Shown here one piece after another: positions 48,680-57,756 of a stretch of 64,000 nucleotides of DNA. Under the pieces are notes generated by a model, which saw nothing but the letters and a program-made list of their open reading frames with translations, had not been told where the DNA came from and made no database searches. The translations under genes and the position numbers were made by a program. The stretch covers positions 1,302,001 to 1,366,000 of the forward strand of contig NZ_JAJOMY010000001.1 in assembly GCF_024699945.1 (NCBI RefSeq), written 5' to 3'. This DNA comes from Phenylobacterium sp. J426 (GTDB taxonomy: Bacteria; Pseudomonadota; Alphaproteobacteria; Caulobacterales; Caulobacteraceae). The number at the start of each line of letters is the position of its first letter. The first letter of the stretch is position 1.

Positions 48680-49798
48680 TCAAGAACGTTTGGACCGACG
48701 GCCAGCGCGCTCCTTCGAGGCGCCGGCGTCGGGGGTTTCGTGCGGATGCTTGTTGCGGAGCTGGTCGGGATCGCCGTCGTCGGACAGCAGGACGGCGATC
48801 CAGCGCGTGCCGTCGAACTGCGCCAGGATGACCATCATCATGACCGTCAGCGGCGTGGAGAGAAACGCCCCCGTCAGGCCCCACACCACGCTCCAGAAGG
48901 CGAGGGCCAGCAGCAGGACGATCGGATCGATGTTGAGGCTGCGGCTCTGCATCCGCGGCTGGACGACGTTACCCACGAACATGGTGATGGCCTGCAGCAC
49001 GGCCACGAGGACGATGGCCTGCCACAGGGTGGGGAACTGGACGAGCGCGAAGATCGGCGGGAGAGCCACGCCGACGATGCTGCCCACGATCGGGATGTAG
49101 GAGGCGATGAAGATGAGGATCGCCCAGAACAGCGCATTGTCGAGGCCGACGGCGGCCATGGCCGCCCAGGACGCGCCGGCGATCATCAGGCCGGTGACCG
49201 TCTGGACCCAGAGATACTGCTCGACGCCGTTGCGGATGCGCAGGAACGCCGCCACCGCCTCCTGCCGCTCGTCGCGGTTGGGGAACAGGTTGACGGCCTT
49301 GCGCTCCCAGCCGTGCCGGGACGCGATGATGAAGCCCAGGTAGATCAGCACGAAGACCGCGGTCGAGAGGAAGCCCTGCAGGCTACGGGCGACCTGCCCC
49401 AGGTAGCTGGCCGGGTTCAGCCGCTGGACCAGGTCGGTGACGGTCGGAGGCACGTCGATGCCCATCAGATCGGCAAGGCGCGCGATCACGCCGTTCAGGC
49501 GCGGCGCATAGGTCACCAGCTGCGTGGCGAAGTTCGTGGCGTTGTCGGCGACGAAGTAGGCCGCACCGCCGAAGATCAGAACGGAGAGGATGACCGCCAG
49601 TGGCGTGGCGGCGCGCCGGCTGACCCCGGGCAGCCGCGCCTGCAGCACGCGCGCGAAGCCGTCGATCATCACCGCCAGGAACAGCGCGAGCGCCAGCGGG
49701 GTCAGGATGTCGGCTAGCCAGTAGAGCGTCGCGCCGGCCGCGATGGCCGCCAGGATCACCAGGGCGTTTCGCGAAACCGTGTCGGCGGGTGCTGGCAT
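48680..49798 (-). CDS. AI-2E/PerM-family transporter
   Basis: The 372-residue membrane protein has about seven or eight hydrophobic segments with two in close pairs. The family pattern includes the IYLGFIIASRHGWERKAVNLFP loop, and FIASYIPIVGSIVGVALPPIFAL with FLSTPLTVMMMVILAQ near the end. The family is named after E. coli TqsA, but substrates differ widely, including antiporters for Na/H. The C-terminal tail is charged. It is on the same strand upstream of gdhZ and divergent from the HerA-like gene. Confidence 0.92.
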   Translation of the reverse strand: MPAPADTVSRNALVILAAIAAGATLYWLADILTPLALALFLAVMIDGFARVLQARLPGVSRRAATPLAVILSVLIFGGAAYFVADNATNFATQLVTYAPRLNGVIARLADLMGIDVPPTVTDLVQRLNPASYLGQVARSLQGFLSTAVFVLIYLGFIIASRHGWERKAVNLFPNRDERQEAVAAFLRIRNGVEQYLWVQTVTGLMIAGASWAAMAAVGLDNALFWAILIFIASYIPIVGSIVGVALPPIFALVQFPTLWQAIVLVAVLQAITMFVGNVVQPRMQSRSLNIDPIVLLLALAFWSVVWGLTGAFLSTPLTVMMMVILAQFDGTRWIAVLLSDDGDPDQLRNKHPHETPDAGASKERAGRRSKRS

Positions 49799-49993
49799 GG
49801 GGTCGGACTGTCCGTGGCGCGGGGGCCGCCGTCAATTCGGGCGTGCTGTACCCGGCTTTGCGCCGAAGGGGGAGTGATTTTGCCCTTAACGGCGGAAGTT
49901 TCTGCAACGTTCGTTCGGCTTGACGCAAGGCTGGCGGGGCGCGCGCCCCGGGGCTAGCCTCGCCCGCGTGTTGTTTCCTGCTGGAGTTCGCCC

Positions 49994-51448
49994 ATGGCCG
50001 ACGGCGTCCTGATCGGGTTCTCGGATCATCCCGAGGCGCTGCGCCTCGATCGCGCAAACCGGCACGGCCTGGTTGCCGGCGCCACCGGCACCGGCAAGAC
50101 CGTCACCCTGCAGATCCTGGCGCAGGGCCTGTCGGACGCGGGCGTGCCCGTCTTCGCCGCCGACGTGAAGGGCGACCTCTCAGGCATCGCCGCCGCCGGC
50201 CAGCCGAACGAGAAGATGCTGGCCCGCGCGCAGGCCATGCACCTCGACCTGCAGCCGCAGGCCGCGCCGGTGGTGTTCTGGGACCTTTTCGGCCAGGCGG
50301 GTCACCCCGTCCGCACCACCGTGTCGGAGATGGGCCCGCTGCTGCTGGCCCGCATGCTGGAGCTGAACGACGTGCAGGAGGGCGTGCTCACCGTCGTTTT
50401 CCGCGCCGCCGACGAGCAGGGCCTGCTCCTGCTGGATCTCAAGGACCTGCAGGCGGCGCTCAACCACGCCGCCGAGAACGCCAAGGCGCTCTCGGCCCGC
50501 TACGGCAACATCTCGCCCGCTACGGTCGCCACCATCCAGCGCAAGCTCCTGATGCTCGAGGACCAGGGCGGCGCCAACCTGTTCGGGGAGCCGGCGCTGC
50601 AGCTTTCGGACCTGATGCGCACCGACGGCTCGGGCCGCGGCTACGTCAATATCCTGTCCGGCGAACGCCTGATCTCGAACCCCAGGCTCTACGCCACCTT
50701 CCTGCTGTGGCTGTTGTCCGAGCTGTTCGAGGAACTGCCGGAGGTGGGCGACCCCGAGAAGCCGCGCCTGGCCTTCTTTTTCGACGAAGCCCACCTCCTC
50801 TTTCGCGACGCCCCGCCGGCCCTGCTGGAGAAGGTGGAGCAGGTCGTCCGGCTGATCCGCTCGAAAGGCGTAGGCGTCTATTTCGTCACCCAGAACCCCG
50901 CCGACATCCCCGACGCCGTGCTGGGCCAGCTCGGGAACCGCATCCAGCATGCCCTGCGGGCCTATACGCCCGTCGAGCAGCGGGGGCTGAAGGCCGCCGC
51001 CGGCAGCTTCCGGCCCAATCCGGCGTTCGACACGGCCCAGACGATCCAGGCGCTGGGCGTCGGCGAGGCTCTCGTGTCGGTGCTGGACGAGAAGGGCGCG
51101 CCGACGGTGGTGCAGAAGACCCTGGTCCGCCCGCCCGCGTCCCGGCTGGGCCCGCTCACCCCGCAGGAGCGTGCTCTGGTGATGGCGCAGAGCCCGGTGC
51201 GCGGCCTCTACGACGAGGCGCGCGACCGCGACAGCGCCTACGAGATGCTCCAGCGCAAGACGGCCGAGACTGCTGCGGCGCCGCCCGAGCCGAAGCCGGA
51301 GAAAGCCAGGCCGCCGGCGAAGGAAAAGCCCTCGGAGATCGAGACCATGGGCAAGGCCTTCGCCACCTCGATGCTGCGCACCATCGGCAACCAGATCGGC
51401 CGCGAGATCATGCGGGGTGTTCTCGGCGGCGTGCGACGGCGCAGATAA
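49994..51448 (+). CDS. HerA-like ATPase, DUF853 family
   Basis: The 484-residue P-loop ATPase of the HerA/FtsK clade has Walker [11 protein letters not shown] near residue 31 and Walker [13 protein letters not shown] near residue 258. [26 protein letters not shown] carries the sensor and Arg-finger region. A charged, Lys/Pro/Glu-rich linker and a short helical tail complete it. DUF853 proteins are widespread but without assigned function. DNA translocation is inferred from the fold. A 14-bp GC palindrome lies at 49936-49949 in the leader. Confidence 0.92.
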   Translation: MADGVLIGFSDHPEALRLDRANRHGLVAGATGTGKTVTLQILAQGLSDAGVPVFAADVKGDLSGIAAAGQPNEKMLARAQAMHLDLQPQAAPVVFWDLFGQAGHPVRTTVSEMGPLLLARMLELNDVQEGVLTVVFRAADEQGLLLLDLKDLQAALNHAAENAKALSARYGNISPATVATIQRKLLMLEDQGGANLFGEPALQLSDLMRTDGSGRGYVNILSGERLISNPRLYATFLLWLLSELFEELPEVGDPEKPRLAFFFDEAHLLFRDAPPALLEKVEQVVRLIRSKGVGVYFVTQNPADIPDAVLGQLGNRIQHALRAYTPVEQRGLKAAAGSFRPNPAFDTAQTIQALGVGEALVSVLDEKGAPTVVQKTLVRPPASRLGPLTPQERALVMAQSPVRGLYDEARDRDSAYEMLQRKTAETAAAPPEPKPEKARPPAKEKPSEIETMGKAFATSMLRTIGNQIGREIMRGVLGGVRRRR

Positions 51449-51528
51449 CGTCGATCCAAGCGGAACTTTGAAGCCTCCTCCCGAGTCTCGCGTCCGACAC
51501 CCTCGGAGCACTTGGGGAGCTGACAACC

Positions 51529-53083
51529 TTGGCCTTTGTCGTCTTCGCCGGCCAGTCGAACACCGGCGGCGCGTTCATGACTGCGTCCACGCTTCCCGCG
51601 GCGTGGCGTCCGGATCCGCTGACCCTGATCTGGAACGACGCCGCCCGGACCTGGGAGCCGATGAACCCCGGCGTGAACACCGGCTTCGGCCAGATGGCCG
51701 AGGCCTGGGGTCCCGAGGTGGCCTTCGCCATGCAGTTCCGCGCCGAGCACCCGGACGAGGTGCTGCGGATCGTGAAGTCGGCGTGGGGCGGCTCGCAACT
51801 CGCCCAGGACCACGGCCAGTGGAAGTACGACTGGTCGCCGGCGAGCCGGGACGAGATCTTCGACGGCACGACCCAGATGATCCTCCGCGCCGCCAACGCC
51901 GCGCAGGGGCAGCGCCCGGAGGCGGTGTTCTGGGGCCAGGGTGAGACGGACGCCGAAAACCAGGCCACCGCCGCGGCGTACGGCGGCAACCTGTCGGCCC
52001 TGTTCCAGGCGATCCGCGCCGAGTGGATGCAGGATCCGGACGGCCGCATCGGCTTCTACCGCATCAACTCCAGCGCGCCGAACGGCCCAGGTCCGCTACG
52101 CCCAGTCCGAACTGGACCAGGCCGACGGCGCCGCGGACAGCGTCGACGCCCGCGCCTATCCGCTGCTCGGCGACGGGCTGCACTTCTCCGCCGAGGGCTA
52201 CCGGATGTCGGGCGAGGACTACTTCCGCCTGTTCCAGACCTGGCGCGAGGGCGGCGGCGCCGGCTCGGGCGACGGCGGGCGGGTGATCCACTCCAGCGGC
52301 CCGGGCGACGCGCTGATCGGCGGCTCGGGCGCCGACACCCTCCACGCCAGCCAGGGCCCCGACGTGCTGACCGGCGGCGCGGGGCCGGACGTCTTCGCCT
52401 GGACCGTCCAGCCCTGGTCGCCGGCGCGCGTCACCGACTTCGTCGTCGGCGAGGACCGGCTCGACCTCTCGGCCCTGCTGGACGCGGCCGGCTACACGGG
52501 CTCGGATCCTGTCGCCGACGGGTACGTCCTTCTGTTCGACGACGGCCAGGGCGGGACCAAGGTTCTCGTCGACGCCGACGGACCCGGCGGGGCCTGGGCC
52601 AGCTATGTGGTCCAGCTCGAAAAGGCCCAGGGGCTCACTTGGGCGTCACTGCAGGGCGGAGGCGCGCCGCCGCCGACCGCCCCGCCGCCCGCGCCGGCCG
52701 CCGACGGCGTGCGCCTGGAATCGCGGGGGCCCGGTGACGTGCTGGAAGGCGGGGCCGGCGCAGACACCCTGGTGGCCAGCCGCGGTTCCGATCAACTCTC
52801 GGGCGGCGCCGGGGCGGACAGGTTCGTCTGGACGGCCGAGCCCTGGTCGCCGGCCGAGGTGCGCGACTTCGCGCCGGGTGAGGACCGCTTGGACCTCTCC
52901 GGCCTCGGCCTCGGCGGGGACGCTCTCGCGGCCGGTCGGGTCCTGCTGCTCTCCGACGGCGCGGGCGGGACCAAGGTGCTGGTCGACGGCGACGGACCCG
53001 GCGGCGCCTGGGGCAACTACGTCATCCACCTGCAGGGCATCGCGCCGGGGCAGATCGGCGCCGCCGACTGGATCTTCAACTAG
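51529..53083 (+). CDS. SASA-type esterase with two RTX-like C-terminal domains (frame broken by one base)
   Basis: The product is 517 residues after correction. The N-terminal 220 residues form a sialate-O-acetylesterase-like SGNH domain: GQSN at residues 8-11 (catalytic Ser) and FWGQGETDA. Two tandem C-terminal units follow (GGAGPD, GGSGADTL, DFVVGEDRLDLS), of the type in RTX and serralysin proteins secreted by type I systems. There is no N-terminal signal, which fits such export. One extra G at 52084-52085 breaks the frame. Removing it gives SSAPNAQVRYAQSEL. Start is TTG 51529. The substrate is unknown. Confidence 0.85.
52298..53083 (+). repeat. Tandem duplication of a 143-codon RTX-like unit
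   Basis: The units start at GPGD codons 52298 and 52727. Both share the order GPGD, GADTL, GGAGxD, WSP, GEDRLDLS, GGTKVLVD, DGPGGAW. The first includes a Pro-rich linker (APPPTAPPPAP). The second ends at the stop codon. Confidence 0.85.
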
Positions 53084-53173
53084 GCCGTCTTGCCACCGCT
53101 TGCGGTGGTGCTAGCGTTCGTCCCAAGCGCCGCGTCCGCCAAGCCGCGAAGACGGCGCATCGGGAGGTTCTTC

Positions 53174-53527
53174 ATGCGCCTAGCGACCGTGGCCGCGCTC
53201 GCGGCTGTCTGCCTTGGATCCACCGCCGCAGCCCAGGCTCAGGCCCAGACGCCGGCCTCGCCGCCGGCCGTCCAGAACGTCGACGTACCCGCCTTCTGTA
53301 ACGCCAACGGGCTCGCCGACGAGAAGCACCAGGCGGCCGGTTACGCCGTTCCCGCGGACAAGGGCGGCGGCACGCTGGAGTACGTCGACAAGTCCCGCGC
53401 CGAGTGCCAGCAGGTGGTCGGCAGGAAGCCCACCGGCCAGTACCGGCGACCGACCGTCTGCCCGCTGGGCGCCGGCCGCATCCAGCCCGATGGCGCCTGG
53501 ATCTGCCGCTCCCAGAAGACGGGCTGA
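53174..53527 (+). CDS. Small secreted Cys-containing protein, unknown
   Basis: The 117-residue protein begins MRLATVAALAAVCLGSTAAAQAQ, a signal peptide with AxA site. The mature part has four cysteines (FCNANG, AECQQ, TVCPLG, WICRSQ) spaced for two disulfides and a Gln/Pro-rich linker. It is not recognised as a named family. The start is ATG 53174; the frame is open further upstream, but that would bury the signal. It ends just before a terminator that mainly serves the convergent SDR gene. Confidence 0.68.
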   Translation: MRLATVAALAAVCLGSTAAAQAQAQTPASPPAVQNVDVPAFCNANGLADEKHQAAGYAVPADKGGGTLEYVDKSRAECQQVVGRKPTGQYRRPTVCPLGAGRIQPDGAWICRSQKTG

Positions 53528-53557
53528 ACGCGCGCCGGCGGGCGGCTCGAAAGAAAA

Positions 53558-53584
53558 AGGCCTCCGGCGATGCGCCGGAGGCCT
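53558..53584 (-). terminator. Strong hairpin terminator between convergent genes
   Basis: A perfect 12-bp stem AGGCCTCCGGCG with a 3-base loop. On the minus strand it is followed by TTTTCTTTC, a good U tract for the SDR gene ending at 53611. On the plus strand it is followed by CTTC, weaker for the secreted-protein gene. Confidence 0.9.
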
Positions 53585-53610
53585 CTTCGCTGGATAACCT
53601 TTGAAGCCGC

Positions 53611-54390
53611 TTAGCGCGGCGCCATCCGGATCGCGCCGTCCAGGCGCACGTGCTCGCCGTTGAAGTAGCCGTTCTGGATCATCTCCAGCGCCAGCGAGGC
53701 GTATTCCTCGGCGTTGCCGAGGCGCTTCGGGAACGGCACCGAGGCGGCCAGCGCCTCCTTCACCTGCGGCGGCGCGCCCTGCATCAGCGGGGTGTTGAAG
53801 ATGCCCGGCAGGATGGTGTTCACGCGGATCCCGTCGCCGGCCAGGTCGCGGGCGATCGGCAGGGTCATGCCGACGACGCCGCCCTTCGACGCCGAATAGG
53901 CCGCCTGGCCCATCTGGCCGTCCACCGCCGCCACCGAGGCGGTGTTGACGATCGCGCCGCGCTCGCCGTCCACCGGCTCCAGGTCCAGCATGCCCTTTGC
54001 CGACTTGGCGATGCAGCGGAAGGTGCCGACCAGATTGATCTGGATGATCAGGTTGAACGCCTCGAGCGGGAAGTGCTTGGTCTCGCCCGTCTGCTTGTCA
54101 CGGCTGGCGGTCTTGGCCGCGTTGCCGGTCCCGGCGCAGTTCACCAGGATGCGCTCCTGGCCGTGGGCGGCGCGGGCCTTGGCGAAGGCCGCGTCCACGT
54201 CCTCTTCCGAGGTGACGTTGCACTTGCAGAAGACGCCGCCGACCTCCTTGGCGACCGCTTCGCCCTTCTGTTCGTTCATGTCGAAGATGGCGACCTTCAC
54301 GCCCTTGGCGGCCAGCGCCCGTACGGTCGCTTCGCCGAGGCCCGAGGCGCCGCCCGTGACGACCGCAGCGACGGATGAATTGAGTTCCAT
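53611..54390 (-). CDS. Short-chain dehydrogenase, type II 3-hydroxyacyl-CoA dehydrogenase-like
   Basis: The 259-residue SDR has VTGGASGLGEATVRAL near residue 10, NCAGTGNA near 85, the catalytic Ser in NTASVAAVDGQ and the YSASKGG catalytic Tyr/Lys. The GTGNA and VDGQMGQAAYSASK context is characteristic of the HSD17B10-like 3-hydroxyacyl-CoA dehydrogenases (short-chain, beta-oxidation). Asp in IFDMNE favours NAD. Substrate assignment is by similarity. Confidence 0.9.
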   Translation of the reverse strand: MELNSSVAAVVTGGASGLGEATVRALAAKGVKVAIFDMNEQKGEAVAKEVGGVFCKCNVTSEEDVDAAFAKARAAHGQERILVNCAGTGNAAKTASRDKQTGETKHFPLEAFNLIIQINLVGTFRCIAKSAKGMLDLEPVDGERGAIVNTASVAAVDGQMGQAAYSASKGGVVGMTLPIARDLAGDGIRVNTILPGIFNTPLMQGAPPQVKEALAASVPFPKRLGNAEEYASLALEMIQNGYFNGEHVRLDGAIRMAPR

Positions 54391-54441
54391 GAGCGCTCCG
54401 CTCCCCTATGATAAGGTCAAGTCGGCGAAGGCTTTAGCCCG

Positions 54442-54864
54442 ATGAGCGCCAGTGAAAAAGCGTCACCCAACGTCAATGCCGAGTTCGATCCGTCCGAACC
54501 CATAGCGCCGGACCGCGCGCTGGTGCCCTCGGTCATGAAGATCAACGAGGAGCGTGTCGCCAAGGGCTTCTGGCCCAAGATCCGCAAGGTCGCCGCGCGC
54601 ATTCCCTTCGCCAAGGAGGCGCTGTCGGTCTGGTACTGCGCCAGGGACGACGACACGCCCATCGCCGCCAAGGGGATGATGCTCGCCGCCCTGGCCTACT
54701 TCGTCCTGCCCACCGACGCCGTGCCCGACTTCATCGCCGGCCTCGGCTACACTGACGACGCCGCCGTGTTCGCGGCGCTGATGAGCGTCATCGGCAAGAA
54801 CCTGAAGCCCAGCCACAAGGCCGCCGCCCAGCGAGCCATCGACGACCTCAGGTCGGACGGCTGA
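54442..54864 (+). CDS. YkvA-family (DUF1232) membrane protein
   Basis: The 140-residue protein has the DUF1232 core: LSVWYCARDDDTPIAAKGMMLAALAYFVLPTDAVPDFIAGLGYTDD, with the hallmark PxDxxPD and two hydrophobic helices. The function is unknown; members are often small membrane proteins with YkvA-like architecture. The N-terminal 60 residues are polar. The gene overlaps the 3' end of the convergent EamA transporter gene by 17 bases. Confidence 0.88.
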   Translation: MSASEKASPNVNAEFDPSEPIAPDRALVPSVMKINEERVAKGFWPKIRKVAARIPFAKEALSVWYCARDDDTPIAAKGMMLAALAYFVLPTDAVPDFIAGLGYTDDAAVFAALMSVIGKNLKPSHKAAAQRAIDDLRSDG

Positions 54865-55772
54865 GCCTCGCCAGCCGCTGCTCGCGCCAGGTGATGAACA
54901 GCGTCGAGGCCACCACCACCCCTGCGCCGGCCAGGGTCCAGACGGTCGGGACTTCGTGGAAAAGGACGAAGCCGGCGCCGGCGGCGAACACCAGCCGGGT
55001 GTAGTCGATCGGCGCCATGGCCGCGGCGTCGCCCACCTGCATGCCCTTGATGTAGCAGGCCTGGGTCACCGTCCCCATCACCCCCCATGGCGCACAGCAG
55101 GGCCAGGTCCATCGGCTCTGGCCAGCGCCAGGTGAGCACCGCGCCGGGGATGGAGAAGACAAGGCCCAGCGTCATCGCCCAGACCAGCAGCACGGTCGGC
55201 GAATGATCCCGCGTCATCACCTTCATGCCGGTGATGGTCAGGGCGAACAGGAACGAGGCCGTCAGCATGGCCAGCGCCGGCAGGCCCACGGCGAAGCCCC
55301 CGTCGGCGCCCGGCCGGATCATCAGCAGCACGCCGAGGAAGCCCACCACCGCGGCGCCGATGCGCAGCGGCCCCACGTGCTCGCGCACCACCAGGGCGGC
55401 CAGCGGCACCAGCCACAGGGTCCGCGTGAAGGACAGCGCGTTCGCATCCGCCAGCGGCATCTTCTGGAAGGCGTAGAACGACAGGATCAGCGCGATCGTG
55501 CCGGCCGAGGAGCGGAAGAACAGGATGCCCGGCCGCGTCGTGTGAAAGGCCGCCCGGCCCTGCCTCAGGATGATCGGCAGCAGCACCGCGAAGCCGGCCG
55601 CCTGGCGGTAGAAGGTCTGCAGCGCCGCCGGATAGTCGGATCCCAGGAACTTGATCAGGGTCGTCATCGCCGTGAAGCCCAGCGCCGAGCCCAGCATCCA
55701 CAGCGCGCCCTGCAGGTTCGGCGTCAGGCGCCGCTGCTCATGCCCCTCGACGATTCCGGCTTCATCGGTCAC
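54848..55772 (-). CDS. EamA/DMT-family transporter (frame broken by one base)
   Basis: The product is about 307 residues after correction, with ten predicted transmembrane helices in two EamA repeats. First half: WMLGSALGFTAMTTLIKFLG and FYRQAAGFAVLLPIIL. Second half: FLFALTITGMKVMTRD and the IDYTRLVFAAGAGFVLFHEVP signature near the end. One extra C in the run 55081-55086 breaks the frame after LLCAMG; the repaired reading is AMGVMGTVTQACYIKG. It is an RhaT/YdcZ-like drug/metabolite exporter of unknown substrate, and overlaps the YkvA-like gene end. Confidence 0.88.
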
Positions 55773-55778
55773 GGAGGC

Positions 55779-56630
55779 CTAGCTCTGGGCCGGCTGGAAT
55801 TCGCCGAACAGCTCCATCAGCGGCGAGGCCGCCGTCTGATCCCAGGAATGCCGCGAGCCCACCGTGATGCCGCCGTCCACCACCAGGTGCTGGCCGGTGA
55901 CGAAGGCGCTGTCGTCTGAAGCCAGATAGAGCGCCGCCTTGGCGATGTCCTCGGGCAGGCCGGCCTTGGGGATGGGCTGCGCCTTCGGCGCGTTCTCGGC
56001 CACGCGGGCGGCCATCTGGTCGGCGACCTCGCGCGGCAGGCCCAGGGAGGCGCCGAAGATCGAGGTGGCGATCAGGCCCGGGCAGATGGCGTTCACCCGG
56101 ATCTTCTGCGGCGACAGCTGGGCCGCGGCGCAGCGGCTCATGTGGATGACGGCCGCCTTCGCCGATGAATAGGCGATCGGGCCCCAGCCGGCCTGCAGCC
56201 CCGCGATCGAGGCGGTGTTGATGATCGAGCCGCCGCCGCGCTCCAGCATCAGCGGCGTGGCGTGCTTGAGGCCGAGGGCGGGGCCGCGGACCAGGATGTC
56301 GAACACCCAGTTCCAGCGTTCGGGCTCGAACTCGGCCACCGTCCGCATCATGTCCGAGATGCCGGCGTTGTTGAACAGCACGTCCAGGCCGCCGAACGCC
56401 GACTTGGCCAGGCCTGTCGCCGCGGCGATGTCGGCCTCCTGCGTGACGTCGCAGCGGGCGTAGCGGACGGCGCCGCCGAACCGCTGCTCCAGCATCGCGC
56501 CCTTCTCGTCCTGGATGTCGGCGGCCACCACCTTCGCGCCCTCGGCGACGAACAGTTCCACCGTTCCAAGCCCGATCCCCGAGACGCCCCCGGTGATCAG
56601 CGCGACCTTGCCGTCCAGACGACCGGCCAT
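55779..56630 (-). CDS. Short-chain dehydrogenase/reductase (classical type)
   Basis: The 283-residue SDR has ITGGVSGIGLGTVELF near residue 12, NNAGISD near 90, Ser in NTASIAGL and YSSAKAAVIHMSR as the catalytic Tyr/Lys. The C-terminal VTGQHLVVDGGITVG is typical of glucose/3-oxoacyl-ACP-type family members. It lies 6 bases upstream of the EamA gene on the same strand, so the transporter and dehydrogenase are probably cotranscribed. Substrate is unknown. Confidence 0.88.
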   Translation of the reverse strand: MAGRLDGKVALITGGVSGIGLGTVELFVAEGAKVVAADIQDEKGAMLEQRFGGAVRYARCDVTQEADIAAATGLAKSAFGGLDVLFNNAGISDMMRTVAEFEPERWNWVFDILVRGPALGLKHATPLMLERGGGSIINTASIAGLQAGWGPIAYSSAKAAVIHMSRCAAAQLSPQKIRVNAICPGLIATSIFGASLGLPREVADQMAARVAENAPKAQPIPKAGLPEDIAKAALYLASDDSAFVTGQHLVVDGGITVGSRHSWDQTAASPLMELFGEFQPAQS

Positions 56631-56691
56631 GCCGCCCTCCCTGATTTGCTGGTTATCATTGATCAGTAGAAGGGCGGCCGCGCCGCCGCAA

Positions 56692-57693
56692 CTAGTCGAC
56701 CGTCACCACGACCTTGCCCATCGCCTTGCGGCTGGCCAGGTGCTTGATGGCGTCGGCGGCGCGCTCGAGCGGGAAGCGCTCGGACACGTACGGCTTGATC
56801 TTGCCCTGCTCGTACATCTCCATCAGCTCGGCGACGCTGGCGCGGTGCCGCTCGGGGTTCTTGCCGACCCAGGCGCCCCAGAAGACGCCCACGATGTCGC
56901 AGCCCTTCAGCAGCGCGAGGTTCAGCGGGATCTTCGGGATCTCGCCGGCCGCGAAGCCCACCACCAGGTACTTGCCTTCCCAGGCGATGGAGCGCAGTGC
57001 GGGCTCCGCATAGGCGTCCCCGATGGCGTCGTAGATCACGTCGGCGCCGTTCGGGCCCGTGGCCTCCTTGAACAGGGCCCCCAACGCCTTCTGGCTCTCC
57101 TTGTCGAACGGACCCCGCGGATAGACCACGCCGGCGTCCGCGCCCTTGGAGATGCAGAGGTCGACCTTTTCCTGGCTCGAGGCCGCCGCGATCACCCGCG
57201 CGCCCACCGCCTTGCCCAGCTCGACAGCCGCCAGGCCCACCCCGCCGGCGGCGCCCAGCACCAGCATGGTCTGGCCGGCCTTCAGCTGCGCGCGGTCCTT
57301 CAGCGCATGCCAGCTGGTGCCATAGGTCATGATGAAGGCCGCCGCCTCGTCGAAGGGCATGCCGTCCGGGATCTTCACCAGCCGCGCCGCCTCCAGCGCC
57401 AGCTCCTCGGCCATGCCGCCCCAGCCGGTATTGCCCAGCACCCGGTCGCCCGGCTTCACGTGGGTGACGCCCTCGCCGACGCTCTTCACGACGCCCGCGA
57501 CCTCGCCGCCCGGCGAGAACGGGCGCTCGGGCTTGAACTGGTACTTGTCCTCGATGATCAGCACGTCGGGGAAGTTGACGCCGATCGCCTTCACCTCGAC
57601 GACCGCCTGGCCGGGCTTGGCCTCCGGACTCGCCACGTCCTCGAGGACCAGGGTGTCCGGACCGCCGACTTGCTTGCTCAGCAGGGCCTTCAT
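56692..57693 (-). CDS. Zinc-independent NADPH:quinone oxidoreductase family (MDR)
   Basis: The 333-residue medium-chain dehydrogenase/reductase begins MKALLSKQVGGPDTLVLEDV, with GVNFPDVLIIEDKYQFKP, NADPH motif LVLGAAGGVGLAAVELGKAVGA and GKVVVTVD at the end. It lacks the zinc-binding Cys pattern of alcohol dehydrogenases. Family members reduce quinones or act as enoyl reductases. ATG 57693 is preferred over the in-frame start 15 bases upstream. It is on the same strand as the SDR gene, 61 bases upstream of it. Confidence 0.92.
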   Translation of the reverse strand: MKALLSKQVGGPDTLVLEDVASPEAKPGQAVVEVKAIGVNFPDVLIIEDKYQFKPERPFSPGGEVAGVVKSVGEGVTHVKPGDRVLGNTGWGGMAEELALEAARLVKIPDGMPFDEAAAFIMTYGTSWHALKDRAQLKAGQTMLVLGAAGGVGLAAVELGKAVGARVIAAASSQEKVDLCISKGADAGVVYPRGPFDKESQKALGALFKEATGPNGADVIYDAIGDAYAEPALRSIAWEGKYLVVGFAAGEIPKIPLNLALLKGCDIVGVFWGAWVGKNPERHRASVAELMEMYEQGKIKPYVSERFPLERAADAIKHLASRKAMGKVVVTVD

Positions 57694-57756
57694 GAGCGCC
57701 TCTCCCAAATGGTGCAGGCGGCGACCCTAGCGGTGTCGAACGGATGTTTGAAGCCG

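Noticed and set aside
49936..49949. 14-bp perfect palindrome GGGGCGCGCGCCCC before the HerA-like gene
   Set aside because: Such GC-only palindromes arise often in this composition and there is no half-site match elsewhere, so no operator is claimed.
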